A program made the translations under genes and the position numbers. A stretch of DNA of 64,000 bases from Haliscomenobacter sp. (lineage in GTDB: Bacteria; Bacteroidota; Bacteroidia; Chitinophagales; Saprospiraceae), in NCBI GenBank assembly GCA_016713275.1, contig JADJPL010000011.1, forward strand, positions 124,001-188,000, read 5' to 3'. The notes beneath the pieces are model-generated. The model saw nothing but the letters and a program-made list of their open reading frames with translations, made no database searches and was not told where the DNA came from. This document shows positions 51,844-60,074 of this stretch, one piece after another (the first letter of the stretch is position 1; each line of letters opens with the position of its first letter).

Positions 51844-53496
51844 TCAACGCGCCAGTTCGCAGAGCAGCCATTGATCGGGGTCTACTACCGGCTGCACGCC
51901 GGCGCCCAGCTTCACCACGACGCCCTCGGCAGTCACCTGAACGCGTTGTTTTTTCCCATTCATTTCCACCTCTACCGGCATAGGGAACGGCAGGTTGCCG
52001 GGCGATTCCCAGCGCAACGTAAGCTGCCCTTCTTCCACTCTGGAATACAGCTTGGGCAAAGCCGGCTGCCGGAGATACACATCGAAGAACCAATCCAGAT
52101 CCTGTCCGGAAACCGTTTCGCAGAGGAGCAGGAAATCGTCCGTAGTAACAAAACGGCATTGGCGGCCGTCGGTGATTTTCTCCAAGGCCGGATTGGGGTA
52201 GGCCATTTGCCGGAGGGCTTTGAAGAATGCCTGGTCTCCGATGACTCCCCGGAGGGCGTGCAGGATGTAGGACCCTTTGTTGTAGATCGGCGCCCGGTAA
52301 ATTTCATCCGACGTTTTGATTTCTCTGGGGGCTACGGCGAGGGTGTTGGAGAACCGGCGCTGGTTTCTCATGAACGTCTGATAGCCCTCTTTTCCCTGTT
52401 TTTCTTCAACGTAAAGCGCCTGCATGTAGGAGCAAAAGCCCTCGTGGATCCACATATCGCGCCAATCGGAGTTTGTCACAAGGTTGCCCCACCATTCGTG
52501 TCCAAATTCGTGGTGGTGGAGCGCGTCAAACCCCCAGTCGCGTCCCCCTGTCATGGCGCCATTGTTGAAGTTGGCGCCATAGGCAATGATCGATTGGTGC
52601 TCCATGCCCAGGTGCGGGGTTTGCGCTACCCCGTATTTGTCTTTGCGGAAAGGATACGGGCCGAGCAGCTTTTCGTAAAAGCGGATATGGTCTTTGATTT
52701 CCTCAAATAGCTTCAGGCCCTTGTCGTAATCTTCCGGAAGGACGTAAAAAACCACCGGGAAGGGGTCCCCGGCTACGCTGGTATACTTCCCTTCGATCAT
52801 CCGGTACGGGGCTATATTCAACGCGACGTTGTAGGTGTTGATTGGATTGGAAATATACCAGTGAAAGGTCTTGGTTTGGTCCGGATGGTTTTCGGCGCCC
52901 AACAGCCTGCCGTTGCATGCCGCTACCAGATCCCCTGGGACGCGGACATGGAGCGCCATGGAATCCGGCTCATCCGATACGTGGTCTTTGACCGGCCACC
53001 AGACATCAGCGCCTTCCCCCTGGCAACTGGTTGCAATCCAGTGCGCGCCGGAGGGCGTTTTCTTCCAGTCGAATCCGCCCTGCCAGGGTGCTCTGGGCGC
53101 TACCCGGGGTTGGCCCCCGTAAGCCACGGCTACCCGGAACGATTCTCCACGCTGCCGGGTATGGCGCAGGTTGATCCAGAGCTTTCCTCCTGCTCTTCTG
53201 AACGACAACGGCAACCGCTGCCCTCCCGGAAGCCTTTCTTCGATACTCCGCACGGCGAGCAGCGTGTCCAGATCCAGCACGAACTCGTGCATGGGATGGG
53301 CTACGGTGGCCCGCGCTTCCAACACGCCTTCTATGCGGCGTTCGTCCGGGAAAACCTGGACGCTCAGGTCGTAGAAGGTAATGTCATACCCTGCTTGTTC
53401 GGTCATCAACGGGCCGCCGGAATCGAGGATTGCCGTTTGGGCCAGGATGCCTGAATACATCAGGAGGAAGCACACACTTACGGTGAATCGGGTCAT
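51844..53496 (-). CDS. M1 family zinc aminopeptidase
   Basis: Exported metallopeptidase of 550 residues. ATG 53496 starts a signal peptide (MTRFTVSVCFLLMYSGILAQ); the frame extends 15 codons further and would overlap the upstream gene. The exopeptidase motif appears as GMEHQ (residues 297-301, a GxMEN variant with His for Asn). The zinc site is HEFGHEWWG (His329, His333) plus the third ligand Glu352 in WIHEGF, 18 residues on, exactly as in M1 peptidases. It removes N-terminal residues from peptides, probably in the periplasm or outside. It starts 41 nt after the phosphoglucomutase stop on the same strand. Confidence 0.93.
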   Translation of the reverse strand: MTRFTVSVCFLLMYSGILAQTAILDSGGPLMTEQAGYDITFYDLSVQVFPDERRIEGVLEARATVAHPMHEFVLDLDTLLAVRSIEERLPGGQRLPLSFRRAGGKLWINLRHTRQRGESFRVAVAYGGQPRVAPRAPWQGGFDWKKTPSGAHWIATSCQGEGADVWWPVKDHVSDEPDSMALHVRVPGDLVAACNGRLLGAENHPDQTKTFHWYISNPINTYNVALNIAPYRMIEGKYTSVAGDPFPVVFYVLPEDYDKGLKLFEEIKDHIRFYEKLLGPYPFRKDKYGVAQTPHLGMEHQSIIAYGANFNNGAMTGGRDWGFDALHHHEFGHEWWGNLVTNSDWRDMWIHEGFCSYMQALYVEEKQGKEGYQTFMRNQRRFSNTLAVAPREIKTSDEIYRAPIYNKGSYILHALRGVIGDQAFFKALRQMAYPNPALEKITDGRQCRFVTTDDFLLLCETVSGQDLDWFFDVYLRQPALPKLYSRVEEGQLTLRWESPGNLPFPMPVEVEMNGKKQRVQVTAEGVVVKLGAGVQPVVDPDQWLLCELAR

Positions 53497-53537
53497 ATGG
53501 ATAGGGAATTTGAATTTGGGGTGCACTATAACCAGCT

Positions 53538-55292
53538 TCACACCAGCCCCAAATCCTGTTGAATGATCTTTACTTTTTCCTTCAGGGAAGCCAGGGTAGC
53601 GTCGAAGTCCTCTGCGCGGGTGAGCGGGGCGTGCACGGAAACGTAAAACTTGATCTTGGGCTCGGTGCCGCTTGGCCTGGCGGAAACTTTGGTTCCATCT
53701 TCCAGGATGAGCTGGATCACATTGGAACGCTCGATACCCATTCCTTCCGGGATTGGGACAACGTGCCCGCTGCGAAGATCCTTCCGACTCAAGTTGAGGT
53801 AGTCCAGCACCTCTACCGGGGCCGAACCGGCAACAGAAGCGGGGAGGTTGGTCCGCAAATCGGTCATCATGCGCTGGATCTCCTCGGCGCCGGCTTTTCC
53901 TTTGCGGGTCAGGGAAACCAGACCTTCGTAATAGAAGCCGTGCTTCATGTACATTTCCAGGAGGAAATCAAAAAGTGTGAGCCCATGGTCTTTGGCAAAG
54001 GCGGTCATTTCGGCGATCATGGCGCAGGAGGCAACGGCGTCTTTGTCGCGCACGGCATCGCCGATCAGGTATCCGTAGCTTTCCTCTCCGCCCGCGATAA
54101 ATTGTTGTTTGCCCTCCAGTTCGCGGATTACCTGGGCGATAAATTTGAACCCCGTCAGCGTGTTATAGCAGGGTACTTCGTAAGCGGCGCACATGGCGTC
54201 GATGAGGTTGGTGGTAACGATGGTTTTGGAAACAAATTCCTTTCCCGTCAATCTTCCCGCCTGTTTCCATGCTTGTAGCAGGTAGAAAATGACCAGGCTG
54301 GCCATTTGATTGCCGTTGAGGAGCTGCCATTCGCCTTTTTTGTTTTTCACGGCGGCGCCTACGCGGTCGGCGTCGGGATCTGTAGCGATGACCAGGTCGG
54401 CATCCAGGGCTTTGGCAAGGTTCATGGCCATCGTCATGGCCTCCTGCTCTTCGGGGTTGGGGTACACCCCGGTGGGGAACTTCCCGTCCGGAGTAGCTTG
54501 TTCCTGAACGATGTGCACATTCGCAAATCCCAGCAATTCCAGGGCTTTAGGCACCATGGTGATGCCGGTTCCGTGGATCGGCGTAAAGACGATCTTCAGG
54601 TCTTTCTGCCGCTGAATAGCGCCAGGATTAATGCTGTTGGCGACAATGGTTTGGAGAAATGCCTGGTCGATCTCCGCTCCGATCGCGGAGATCAAATCCG
54701 GATTGCCGGCGAAGCGGATTGAATCCACTGAATGGATTTTATTCACCTCCGCGACGATGTTGACATCGTGGGGTGCGACTACCTGCGACCCATCGGTCCA
54801 GTAGGCTTTATATCCATTGTACTCCTTAGGGTTGTGGGAAGCGGTAATGACGACCCCGCTCTGACAGCCCAGGTGGCGGATGGCGAACGAAAGTTCGGGG
54901 GTAGGCCGGAGCGCGTCAAAGAGGAAAACGCGGATTCCATTCCCGCTGAAGACATGGGCTGTGATGCGGGCAAATTCGGGCGACATGTTCCGGCTATCAT
55001 GCGCAATCGCGACTTTGATTTCCTGGCCTGGAAAATTTTGCAGCAGGTAATTCGCCAATCCCTGGGTGGCAGCCCCGACGGTATACCGGTTCATTTTGTT
55101 AGAGCCTACGCCAATGACGCCGCGCAGGCCTCCTGTGCCAAACTCAAGGTCTTTGTAAAACGCGTCGGTCAGTTCGGTTTCGTTTTGGGCATCGATAAGC
55201 GCCTGGATGGTAGCTTTTGTTTCGGCGTCGTAATTACCTTCCAGCCAGGTCTGGATGCGTTGGCGTACACTAGGTTCGAGACGGGTTAACAT
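53538..55292 (-). CDS. Phosphoglucomutase/phosphomannomutase
   Basis: Alpha-D-phosphohexomutase of 584 residues (PGM2-like) that interconverts glucose-1-phosphate and glucose-6-phosphate or related sugars. All four active-site regions are visible: the phosphoserine loop TASHNPKEYNGYK (Ser152), the metal loop ATDPDADRVG, the sugar-binding GGEESYGYL, and the phosphate-binding RPSGTEPKIKFY near the C-terminus. Length fits the family. It is complete and probably co-transcribed with the downstream M1 aminopeptidase. It provides sugar phosphates for polysaccharide and central metabolism. Confidence 0.96.
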   Translation of the reverse strand: MLTRLEPSVRQRIQTWLEGNYDAETKATIQALIDAQNETELTDAFYKDLEFGTGGLRGVIGVGSNKMNRYTVGAATQGLANYLLQNFPGQEIKVAIAHDSRNMSPEFARITAHVFSGNGIRVFLFDALRPTPELSFAIRHLGCQSGVVITASHNPKEYNGYKAYWTDGSQVVAPHDVNIVAEVNKIHSVDSIRFAGNPDLISAIGAEIDQAFLQTIVANSINPGAIQRQKDLKIVFTPIHGTGITMVPKALELLGFANVHIVQEQATPDGKFPTGVYPNPEEQEAMTMAMNLAKALDADLVIATDPDADRVGAAVKNKKGEWQLLNGNQMASLVIFYLLQAWKQAGRLTGKEFVSKTIVTTNLIDAMCAAYEVPCYNTLTGFKFIAQVIRELEGKQQFIAGGEESYGYLIGDAVRDKDAVASCAMIAEMTAFAKDHGLTLFDFLLEMYMKHGFYYEGLVSLTRKGKAGAEEIQRMMTDLRTNLPASVAGSAPVEVLDYLNLSRKDLRSGHVVPIPEGMGIERSNVIQLILEDGTKVSARPSGTEPKIKFYVSVHAPLTRAEDFDATLASLKEKVKIIQQDLGLV

Positions 55293-55461
55293 GGGTTGCG
55301 GGTTTGGGTTAAAAAAAACATTGGGTCCTTACAAAACTAAGGTTTTTACGACGCTTTTTCCATACATAGCCCGTATCTTAAATCCGAACTTCCTCACCTC
55401 ATTGTTTCCCAACAATCGTGGCCTGGTTCAATAATCTGGCCAACCCTCAGGGTTCTGTTTC

Positions 55462-55655
55462 TGCGTAACCCCGCAACCCCGCAACCCCGCACCTTCGCAA
55501 CCCCGAACCTTCGTAACCCCGAACCTTCAAAACTCCGCAACTTCGTAACCCCGCAACTTCGTAACCTCGCAACTTCGTAACCCCGCAACTTCGTAACCCC
55601 GCAACCTCGTAACCTCGTAACCTCGTAACCTCGTAACCCCGCAACCTCGCACCTT
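55462..55655. repeat. Post-stop tandem array, CGTAACCC/CGCAACCT unit (array B2)
   Basis: More than 20 degenerate 8-bp units (CGCAACCC, CGTAACCC, CGCAACTT, CGAACCTT, CGTAACCT), directly downstream of the minus-strand GH3 fusion stop (55659-55661). It has the same unit type as array B1 at 20322-20455. The 55293-55461 stretch between it and the phosphoglucomutase start holds no gene. Confidence 0.9.
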
Positions 55656-55658
55656 TAA

Positions 55659-58600
55659 TCAGTCAATCGTAAACACCGGTTGCTCCAGCCTGGTGAGGTA
55701 GAATGGCTCGGGGCGGTTGAACAGGGCGTCGTATACTGCATTTTGCATCCGGTTCCGGATGGCGAGCTTGTTGAGGCGGTAATTGCGCATGGAAGGGAAG
55801 GTCCGGTTGGCCAGGAAGATGAACACCAGTTCCTCTTCGGGATCGGCCCAGGCGCAAACTCCGGTAAAGCCGATATGCCCAAAGGTGCGTTCAGACACGC
55901 GGGAGGAAACATTCGGCGGGTATTTGCTGCCGATGGGGAGCATGTCGAACCCCAAAGCCCGGCGATTGCTTTGCGGATGCCGGGTCAGGAACTTTTTCAC
56001 CGTATTCGGGTCGAAAAAGCGGTCGCCCCCATAGGCTCCATTTTGGAGGAGCATTTGCATCAGCACGGCCAGGTCGCCGGCATTGGAGAACAACCCGGCA
56101 TGGCCGCTTACTCCGCCCAGCATGGCGGCGCCCATGTCGTGGACATAGCCCTGGATGCGTTGTTTGCGAAAGTAGTTATCCTCCTCCGTTGGGGGAATCC
56201 GGTCGAGGGGAATCGATTGCAAGGGGTTGAAGGTCGTGGTTTGAAGCCCGAGAGGGCAGTAAAACTGGTACTGGACATACTGGTCCAGCGGCTTGCCTGA
56301 TAAGGATTTAACCAGCCTGCTAAACAAAAAAAAGCCCAGGTCGCTGTATTTGTACCCGCTGCCTTCGAGTAATTCCGAATTATAGACCATATTCCAGATG
56401 GAGTCCATAAAATCCTGGCGCAGGAATAATTTCTCGGTGACGGGCACCGTAAACGCGTCTTCTGCCACGGCGTGGTAGAAGTCGGGCGAAGGGGCCAGCT
56501 TTTTGGGCTCCACGGGGGCCATGGTTTTTTCAAAAAAAGGGAGCCATTCTTTAAACCGGGCCCGGTGGGCCATAATATCCGCGATAACCGCCTTTTGTTT
56601 GTTGGTGTTTTGCAGTTCGGGCAGGTATTCGCTCAAGGGTTTATAAATATCGAGTTTTCCTTCGTCGTGAAGACGCATCAAGGAAAGGGTGGTCGCTGCG
56701 ATCTTCGTAACGGAAGCCAGGTCATACACATCGTCCGGTTGAACGGGGTGCTTGATCAGGTACGTATGGTCGCCAAAAGCTTCGTGGTACACGATTTGTC
56801 CTTTTCTGGCTACGAGCACTACGCAGCCAGGAGTAGCGCCCCCTTCGATCGCCTGGTTGGCGATCCGGGCGATCCTGGCCAGGGTGTCGCTGTTCAACCC
56901 GACTTCCTCGGGAATCGTATAGCCCATCCGGTTGAGAGAAGGCGTTTCGACGCCGGTATTGTACCGGCTTTTAGGCGAAGCGGTAACAGGGAGCCGGCCG
57001 GTAAGGGCAAACGCCCCAAACAACGCCTGAGCAGACAGGTCTTGCACGACCGGATCTTCTTCGTACGCCTGAAGCACCCATTCGAAATCGTCCAGGTTTT
57101 TCAACGCGTAAGGAGAGCCAAATGCCACTACGACGACCCGGGTACGCTGGTTCAGGGCATGGAGAAACGCCAGGCTGCTGGCGCTTAGGCCAAAATTCTG
57201 AGCGGCGGACGCCGTCATGCTGTGAAGACCGACGATCACTGCCTCCTGGCGTCCGAGCTGGTTTAGCAATTCAGCCTGGCGCTCCGGCGAAATATCCTTG
57301 CCGGTTTGCAGGTGGACCATTTTTCCATAGGAAGCCAGCCGTTTCTGGAAGGGCGTCTCGGAGGAAGCCCCGATGCTCAGGGAAGCCATATTCAGAGTGT
57401 CAATCCGGCGGAAAGGGATGAGTTGGTCTTTGTTCCGCACGAGGGTCAGGGCGTTGCGGATCAGCTCCCGGCGCAGCACTTCGGCCTCGGGGGAATTGAG
57501 TTCCTTGCGCACGTTGGGAACAGGAACATCCGTCCATTGGTTCAGCCCCAGGCGGTACTTGGCCCGGAGTACGCGGCGCACGCTTTCCATGACCTGTTCG
57601 CGGTCGAGGCGGCTATCCGACATATAGGCTTTGATTTCGCGCAGCGCAGCGGCAAGATCTTCTGGCAGGCAAAGCACGTCGTTGCCTGCCAGCAGTGCTT
57701 CGGCTTCAACAACCCCACTGGCATGGTGTTTGGTGACACCTTTCATCTCCAGTGCGTCGGTAAAAATGAGCCCTTTGAAGCCCAGTTCGCGGCGAAGGAG
57801 GTTGGTCACGGTATTTCTGGATAGGGTAGTGGGCCGGTTTTCCCGGTCGTCGAGCGCGGGTACCTGTAGATGGGCCACCATCATACTTCCGATGCCGTAG
57901 TCGGACAAAGCCCGGAAGGGATATAGTTCGATGCTATCCAGCCGGTAGCGGTCGTGATTGATCACCGGCAGGTCGTAGTGCGAGTCCACGTCGGTATCGC
58001 CGTGCCCGGGGAAGTGTTTGGCGCAAGCCATCACGTCGACGTCCTGCATCCCCTTCATGTACATATAACTTTTGATAGCCACGTTGTAGCGGTCTTCGCC
58101 GAAGGAGCGGGTATGGATCACCGGGTTGGCGGCGTTGTTGTTGATGTCGGCCACCGGAGCGAAATTCACCTGAACGCCGGCGCGGCGCATTTGCCTGCCG
58201 ATCTCCCGGCCCATCCGGTAGATCAGGTCGTTGTTCTGGATAGCGCCGAGCATGAGCTGGCGGGGAAAACTGATGGTCGATTCCTTCATGCGCATGCCGA
58301 GGCCCCATTCGCCGTCGATAGCCACCATCAGCGGCAATTTGGACAAGTGCTGGTACTGATTGATCAGTTCTACCTGCTTTTCCGGGGTACCCTGAAAAAA
58401 GCACAGAGAACCTACCTGATAGTCGCGAATGAGCGACTCGACCAGCGCCACGTGGTCGGGGCCTTTGTCGGAATGCGCCCGGATCATAAACAATTGACCG
58501 ATGCGCTGGTCTTCGCTCAGCGAATTAAATACGGAATCCACCCAATACTGCTCTTTGGCGTCGCCTGAAGGAAGGAGCGCAAAGCGGTGCTGGGCCTGCA

Positions 58601-58670
58601 AAGGCGCCGAGGCGGAAAAAATCGGAAACAAAATGGCAACATACCATCCAAGAGGGTACCATGTACGCAT
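55659..58670 (-). CDS. GH3 beta-N-acetylhexosaminidase fused to a serine hydrolase
   Basis: Exported bifunctional protein of about 1003 residues. The frame is open to 58733; ATG 58670 gives MRTWYPLGWYVAILFPIFSA as signal. The N-terminal 570 residues are a NagZ-type GH3 domain: MVAIDGEWGLGMRM, KHFPGHGDTDVDSHYDLPVI with the catalytic His, and the nucleophile Asp in FTDALEMKGV. The C-terminal 400 residues are class-C beta-lactamase-like, with SxxK as LASVTKIAATTL, a Tyr motif in KYSDLGFF and HIGFTG for the KTG box. The pairing suggests trimming of peptidoglycan or chitin fragments by a glycosidase and a peptidase/esterase in one polypeptide. It is complete. Confidence 0.93.
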   Translation of the reverse strand: MRTWYPLGWYVAILFPIFSASAPLQAQHRFALLPSGDAKEQYWVDSVFNSLSEDQRIGQLFMIRAHSDKGPDHVALVESLIRDYQVGSLCFFQGTPEKQVELINQYQHLSKLPLMVAIDGEWGLGMRMKESTISFPRQLMLGAIQNNDLIYRMGREIGRQMRRAGVQVNFAPVADINNNAANPVIHTRSFGEDRYNVAIKSYMYMKGMQDVDVMACAKHFPGHGDTDVDSHYDLPVINHDRYRLDSIELYPFRALSDYGIGSMMVAHLQVPALDDRENRPTTLSRNTVTNLLRRELGFKGLIFTDALEMKGVTKHHASGVVEAEALLAGNDVLCLPEDLAAALREIKAYMSDSRLDREQVMESVRRVLRAKYRLGLNQWTDVPVPNVRKELNSPEAEVLRRELIRNALTLVRNKDQLIPFRRIDTLNMASLSIGASSETPFQKRLASYGKMVHLQTGKDISPERQAELLNQLGRQEAVIVGLHSMTASAAQNFGLSASSLAFLHALNQRTRVVVVAFGSPYALKNLDDFEWVLQAYEEDPVVQDLSAQALFGAFALTGRLPVTASPKSRYNTGVETPSLNRMGYTIPEEVGLNSDTLARIARIANQAIEGGATPGCVVLVARKGQIVYHEAFGDHTYLIKHPVQPDDVYDLASVTKIAATTLSLMRLHDEGKLDIYKPLSEYLPELQNTNKQKAVIADIMAHRARFKEWLPFFEKTMAPVEPKKLAPSPDFYHAVAEDAFTVPVTEKLFLRQDFMDSIWNMVYNSELLEGSGYKYSDLGFFLFSRLVKSLSGKPLDQYVQYQFYCPLGLQTTTFNPLQSIPLDRIPPTEEDNYFRKQRIQGYVHDMGAAMLGGVSGHAGLFSNAGDLAVLMQMLLQNGAYGGDRFFDPNTVKKFLTRHPQSNRRALGFDMLPIGSKYPPNVSSRVSERTFGHIGFTGVCAWADPEEELVFIFLANRTFPSMRNYRLNKLAIRNRMQNAVYDALFNRPEPFYLTRLEQPVFTID

Positions 58671-58801
58671 AGGTCGTCCTTGTTTAATGCCCGATAATGG
58701 AGAATACCGGCTTACCGTTGGGAAAAATAACAAACATTCTCTTTCTTACCTGAACTTTTTTCAAAATCCGAAAATACGTTACCATCTAAAATCCAAGTGC
58801 A

Positions 58802-59668
58802 ATGAAAAAAACCGCATTCTTTTTCCTTCTTTTGCTGCCTTTTTTTCTGAATGCGCAGCTCACCCAGGACGAAACCGACGCCATTGGCGTCGTGAAGCGT
58901 TTGTTTGACGGTATGCGGGCCAGCGACAGCAACATGGTCCGTTCCACCTTCCATCCCCGGGCCCAGCTCCAAACCACCCTGATTGGCGCCGACGGCAAGC
59001 CCCGCCTGGTGGACGCCGACATCAACCGGTTCGTCGCCAGTATTGGCGCCCCCAAAGAGCAGATGTTCGACGAGCGCATCTGGAGTTACGACGTCCGTAT
59101 CGATCAGGGGCTGGCTTCCGTTTGGACGGAGTACACCTTTTACATCGGGAACACCATGAGCCATTGCGGGGTCAATGCCTTCCACCTGTTTAAGGACGCC
59201 GACGGATGGAAGATTATCCAAATCACCGATACCCGGCGCAAAGAAGGCTGCCTGCCGGAGGAACCCGACCGCGCCAAATCCCTCCATGCTTTGATCGACG
59301 GCTGGCACAAAGCTGCTGCGGTTGCAGATGAAGACGCTTTATTCGGCGCCATGGCGCCCGACGGCGTTTATATCGGTACCGATGCCTCTGAGCGCTGGCT
59401 GCGCGATGAACTCAAAGCTTGGGCCAAATCCGCTTTCGAGCGCGAAAGCGCCTGGGCCTTCACCTCCCGCGACCGCCGGATCATGGTCTCCTCCGATGCC
59501 CGCCACGCCTGGTGGGACGAGTTGCTCGATACCTGGATGGGTGTCTGCCGCGCTTCCGGAGTATTGGTTTATGGCTCGGATGGTTGGAAAATAAACCATT
59601 TCCAGCTTTCCCTCGCCGTTCCCAACGAGAAGATCGAGAAGTTTAAAAAAATGGTGGGGAAGAAATAG
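58802..59668 (+). CDS. Exported protein with two NTF2-like domains
   Basis: Protein of 288 residues. A signal peptide (MKKTAFFFLLLLPFFLNAQ) is followed by two NTF2/SnoaL-like domains, residues 25-145 (AIGVVKRLFDGMRASDSNMV, FYIGNTMSHCGVNAFHLFKD, WKIIQITDTRR) and 155-280 (LIDGWHKAAAVADEDALFGA, VYIGTDASERWLRDELKAWA, GWKINHFQLSLAVPNEKI). The second looks like DUF4440. These folds bind small molecules, but no active site is evident. The start lies 131 nt from the divergent GH3 fusion start. Its TAG runs straight into a long tandem array. Confidence 0.82.
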   Translation: MKKTAFFFLLLLPFFLNAQLTQDETDAIGVVKRLFDGMRASDSNMVRSTFHPRAQLQTTLIGADGKPRLVDADINRFVASIGAPKEQMFDERIWSYDVRIDQGLASVWTEYTFYIGNTMSHCGVNAFHLFKDADGWKIIQITDTRRKEGCLPEEPDRAKSLHALIDGWHKAAAVADEDALFGAMAPDGVYIGTDASERWLRDELKAWAKSAFERESAWAFTSRDRRIMVSSDARHAWWDELLDTWMGVCRASGVLVYGSDGWKINHFQLSLAVPNEKIEKFKKMVGKK

Positions 59669-60022
59669 GCGTAGGGGCGTAAGGCGTAGGGCGTGTATGG
59701 GCGTAGGGACGTATGGGCGTAAGACGTAAGACGTGTATGGGCGTGTATGGACGTATGGGCGTAAGACGTAAGGCGTGTATGGGCGTGTATGGGCATATGG
59801 GCGTAGGAAGGGCGTAGGGTGTAGGACGGTAGGACGTAGAGCGGTATGGGCATATGGGCGTAGGGGCGTAGGGACGTAGGACGTAGGACGTAGAGCGGTA
59901 TGGGCATATGGGCGTAGGGGCGTAGGGCGTGTATGGGCATATGGGCGTAGGGACGTAGGACGTAGAGCGGTATGGGCACATGGGCGTAGGGCAAGCCTAC
60001 GCCCTACGCCCTACATGCCCTA
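59669..60022. repeat. Post-stop tandem array, GGGCGTA/GTGTATG/GGACGTA units (array C)
   Basis: The longest array, about 350 bp of irregular 6-10 bp units (GGGCGTA, GGACGTA, AGACGTA, GTGTATG, GAGCGGTATG) with higher-order repeats of 50-90 bp. It begins at the stop of the NTF2-like gene (TAG GCG TAG in frame). It ends with an inverted stretch (GCCTACGCCCTACGCCCTAC) that can pair with the preceding GGGCGTAGGGC units. It lies 52 nt before the VPS10-like gene. Confidence 0.9.
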
Positions 60023-60074
60023 AATTTTTCCAATTTCTTTTCTAAATTCACAGGAAAAATAACACCTAACGCGT

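Noticed and set aside
55462..55655. Possible CRISPR array
   Set aside because: Units are 8 bp with no unique spacers and no cas gene anywhere in the window; the same holds for the other arrays.
59569..59994. Minus-strand ORFs of repeated Pro/Tyr/His
   Set aside because: Frame through array C; composition is determined by the repeat, not by coding selection.
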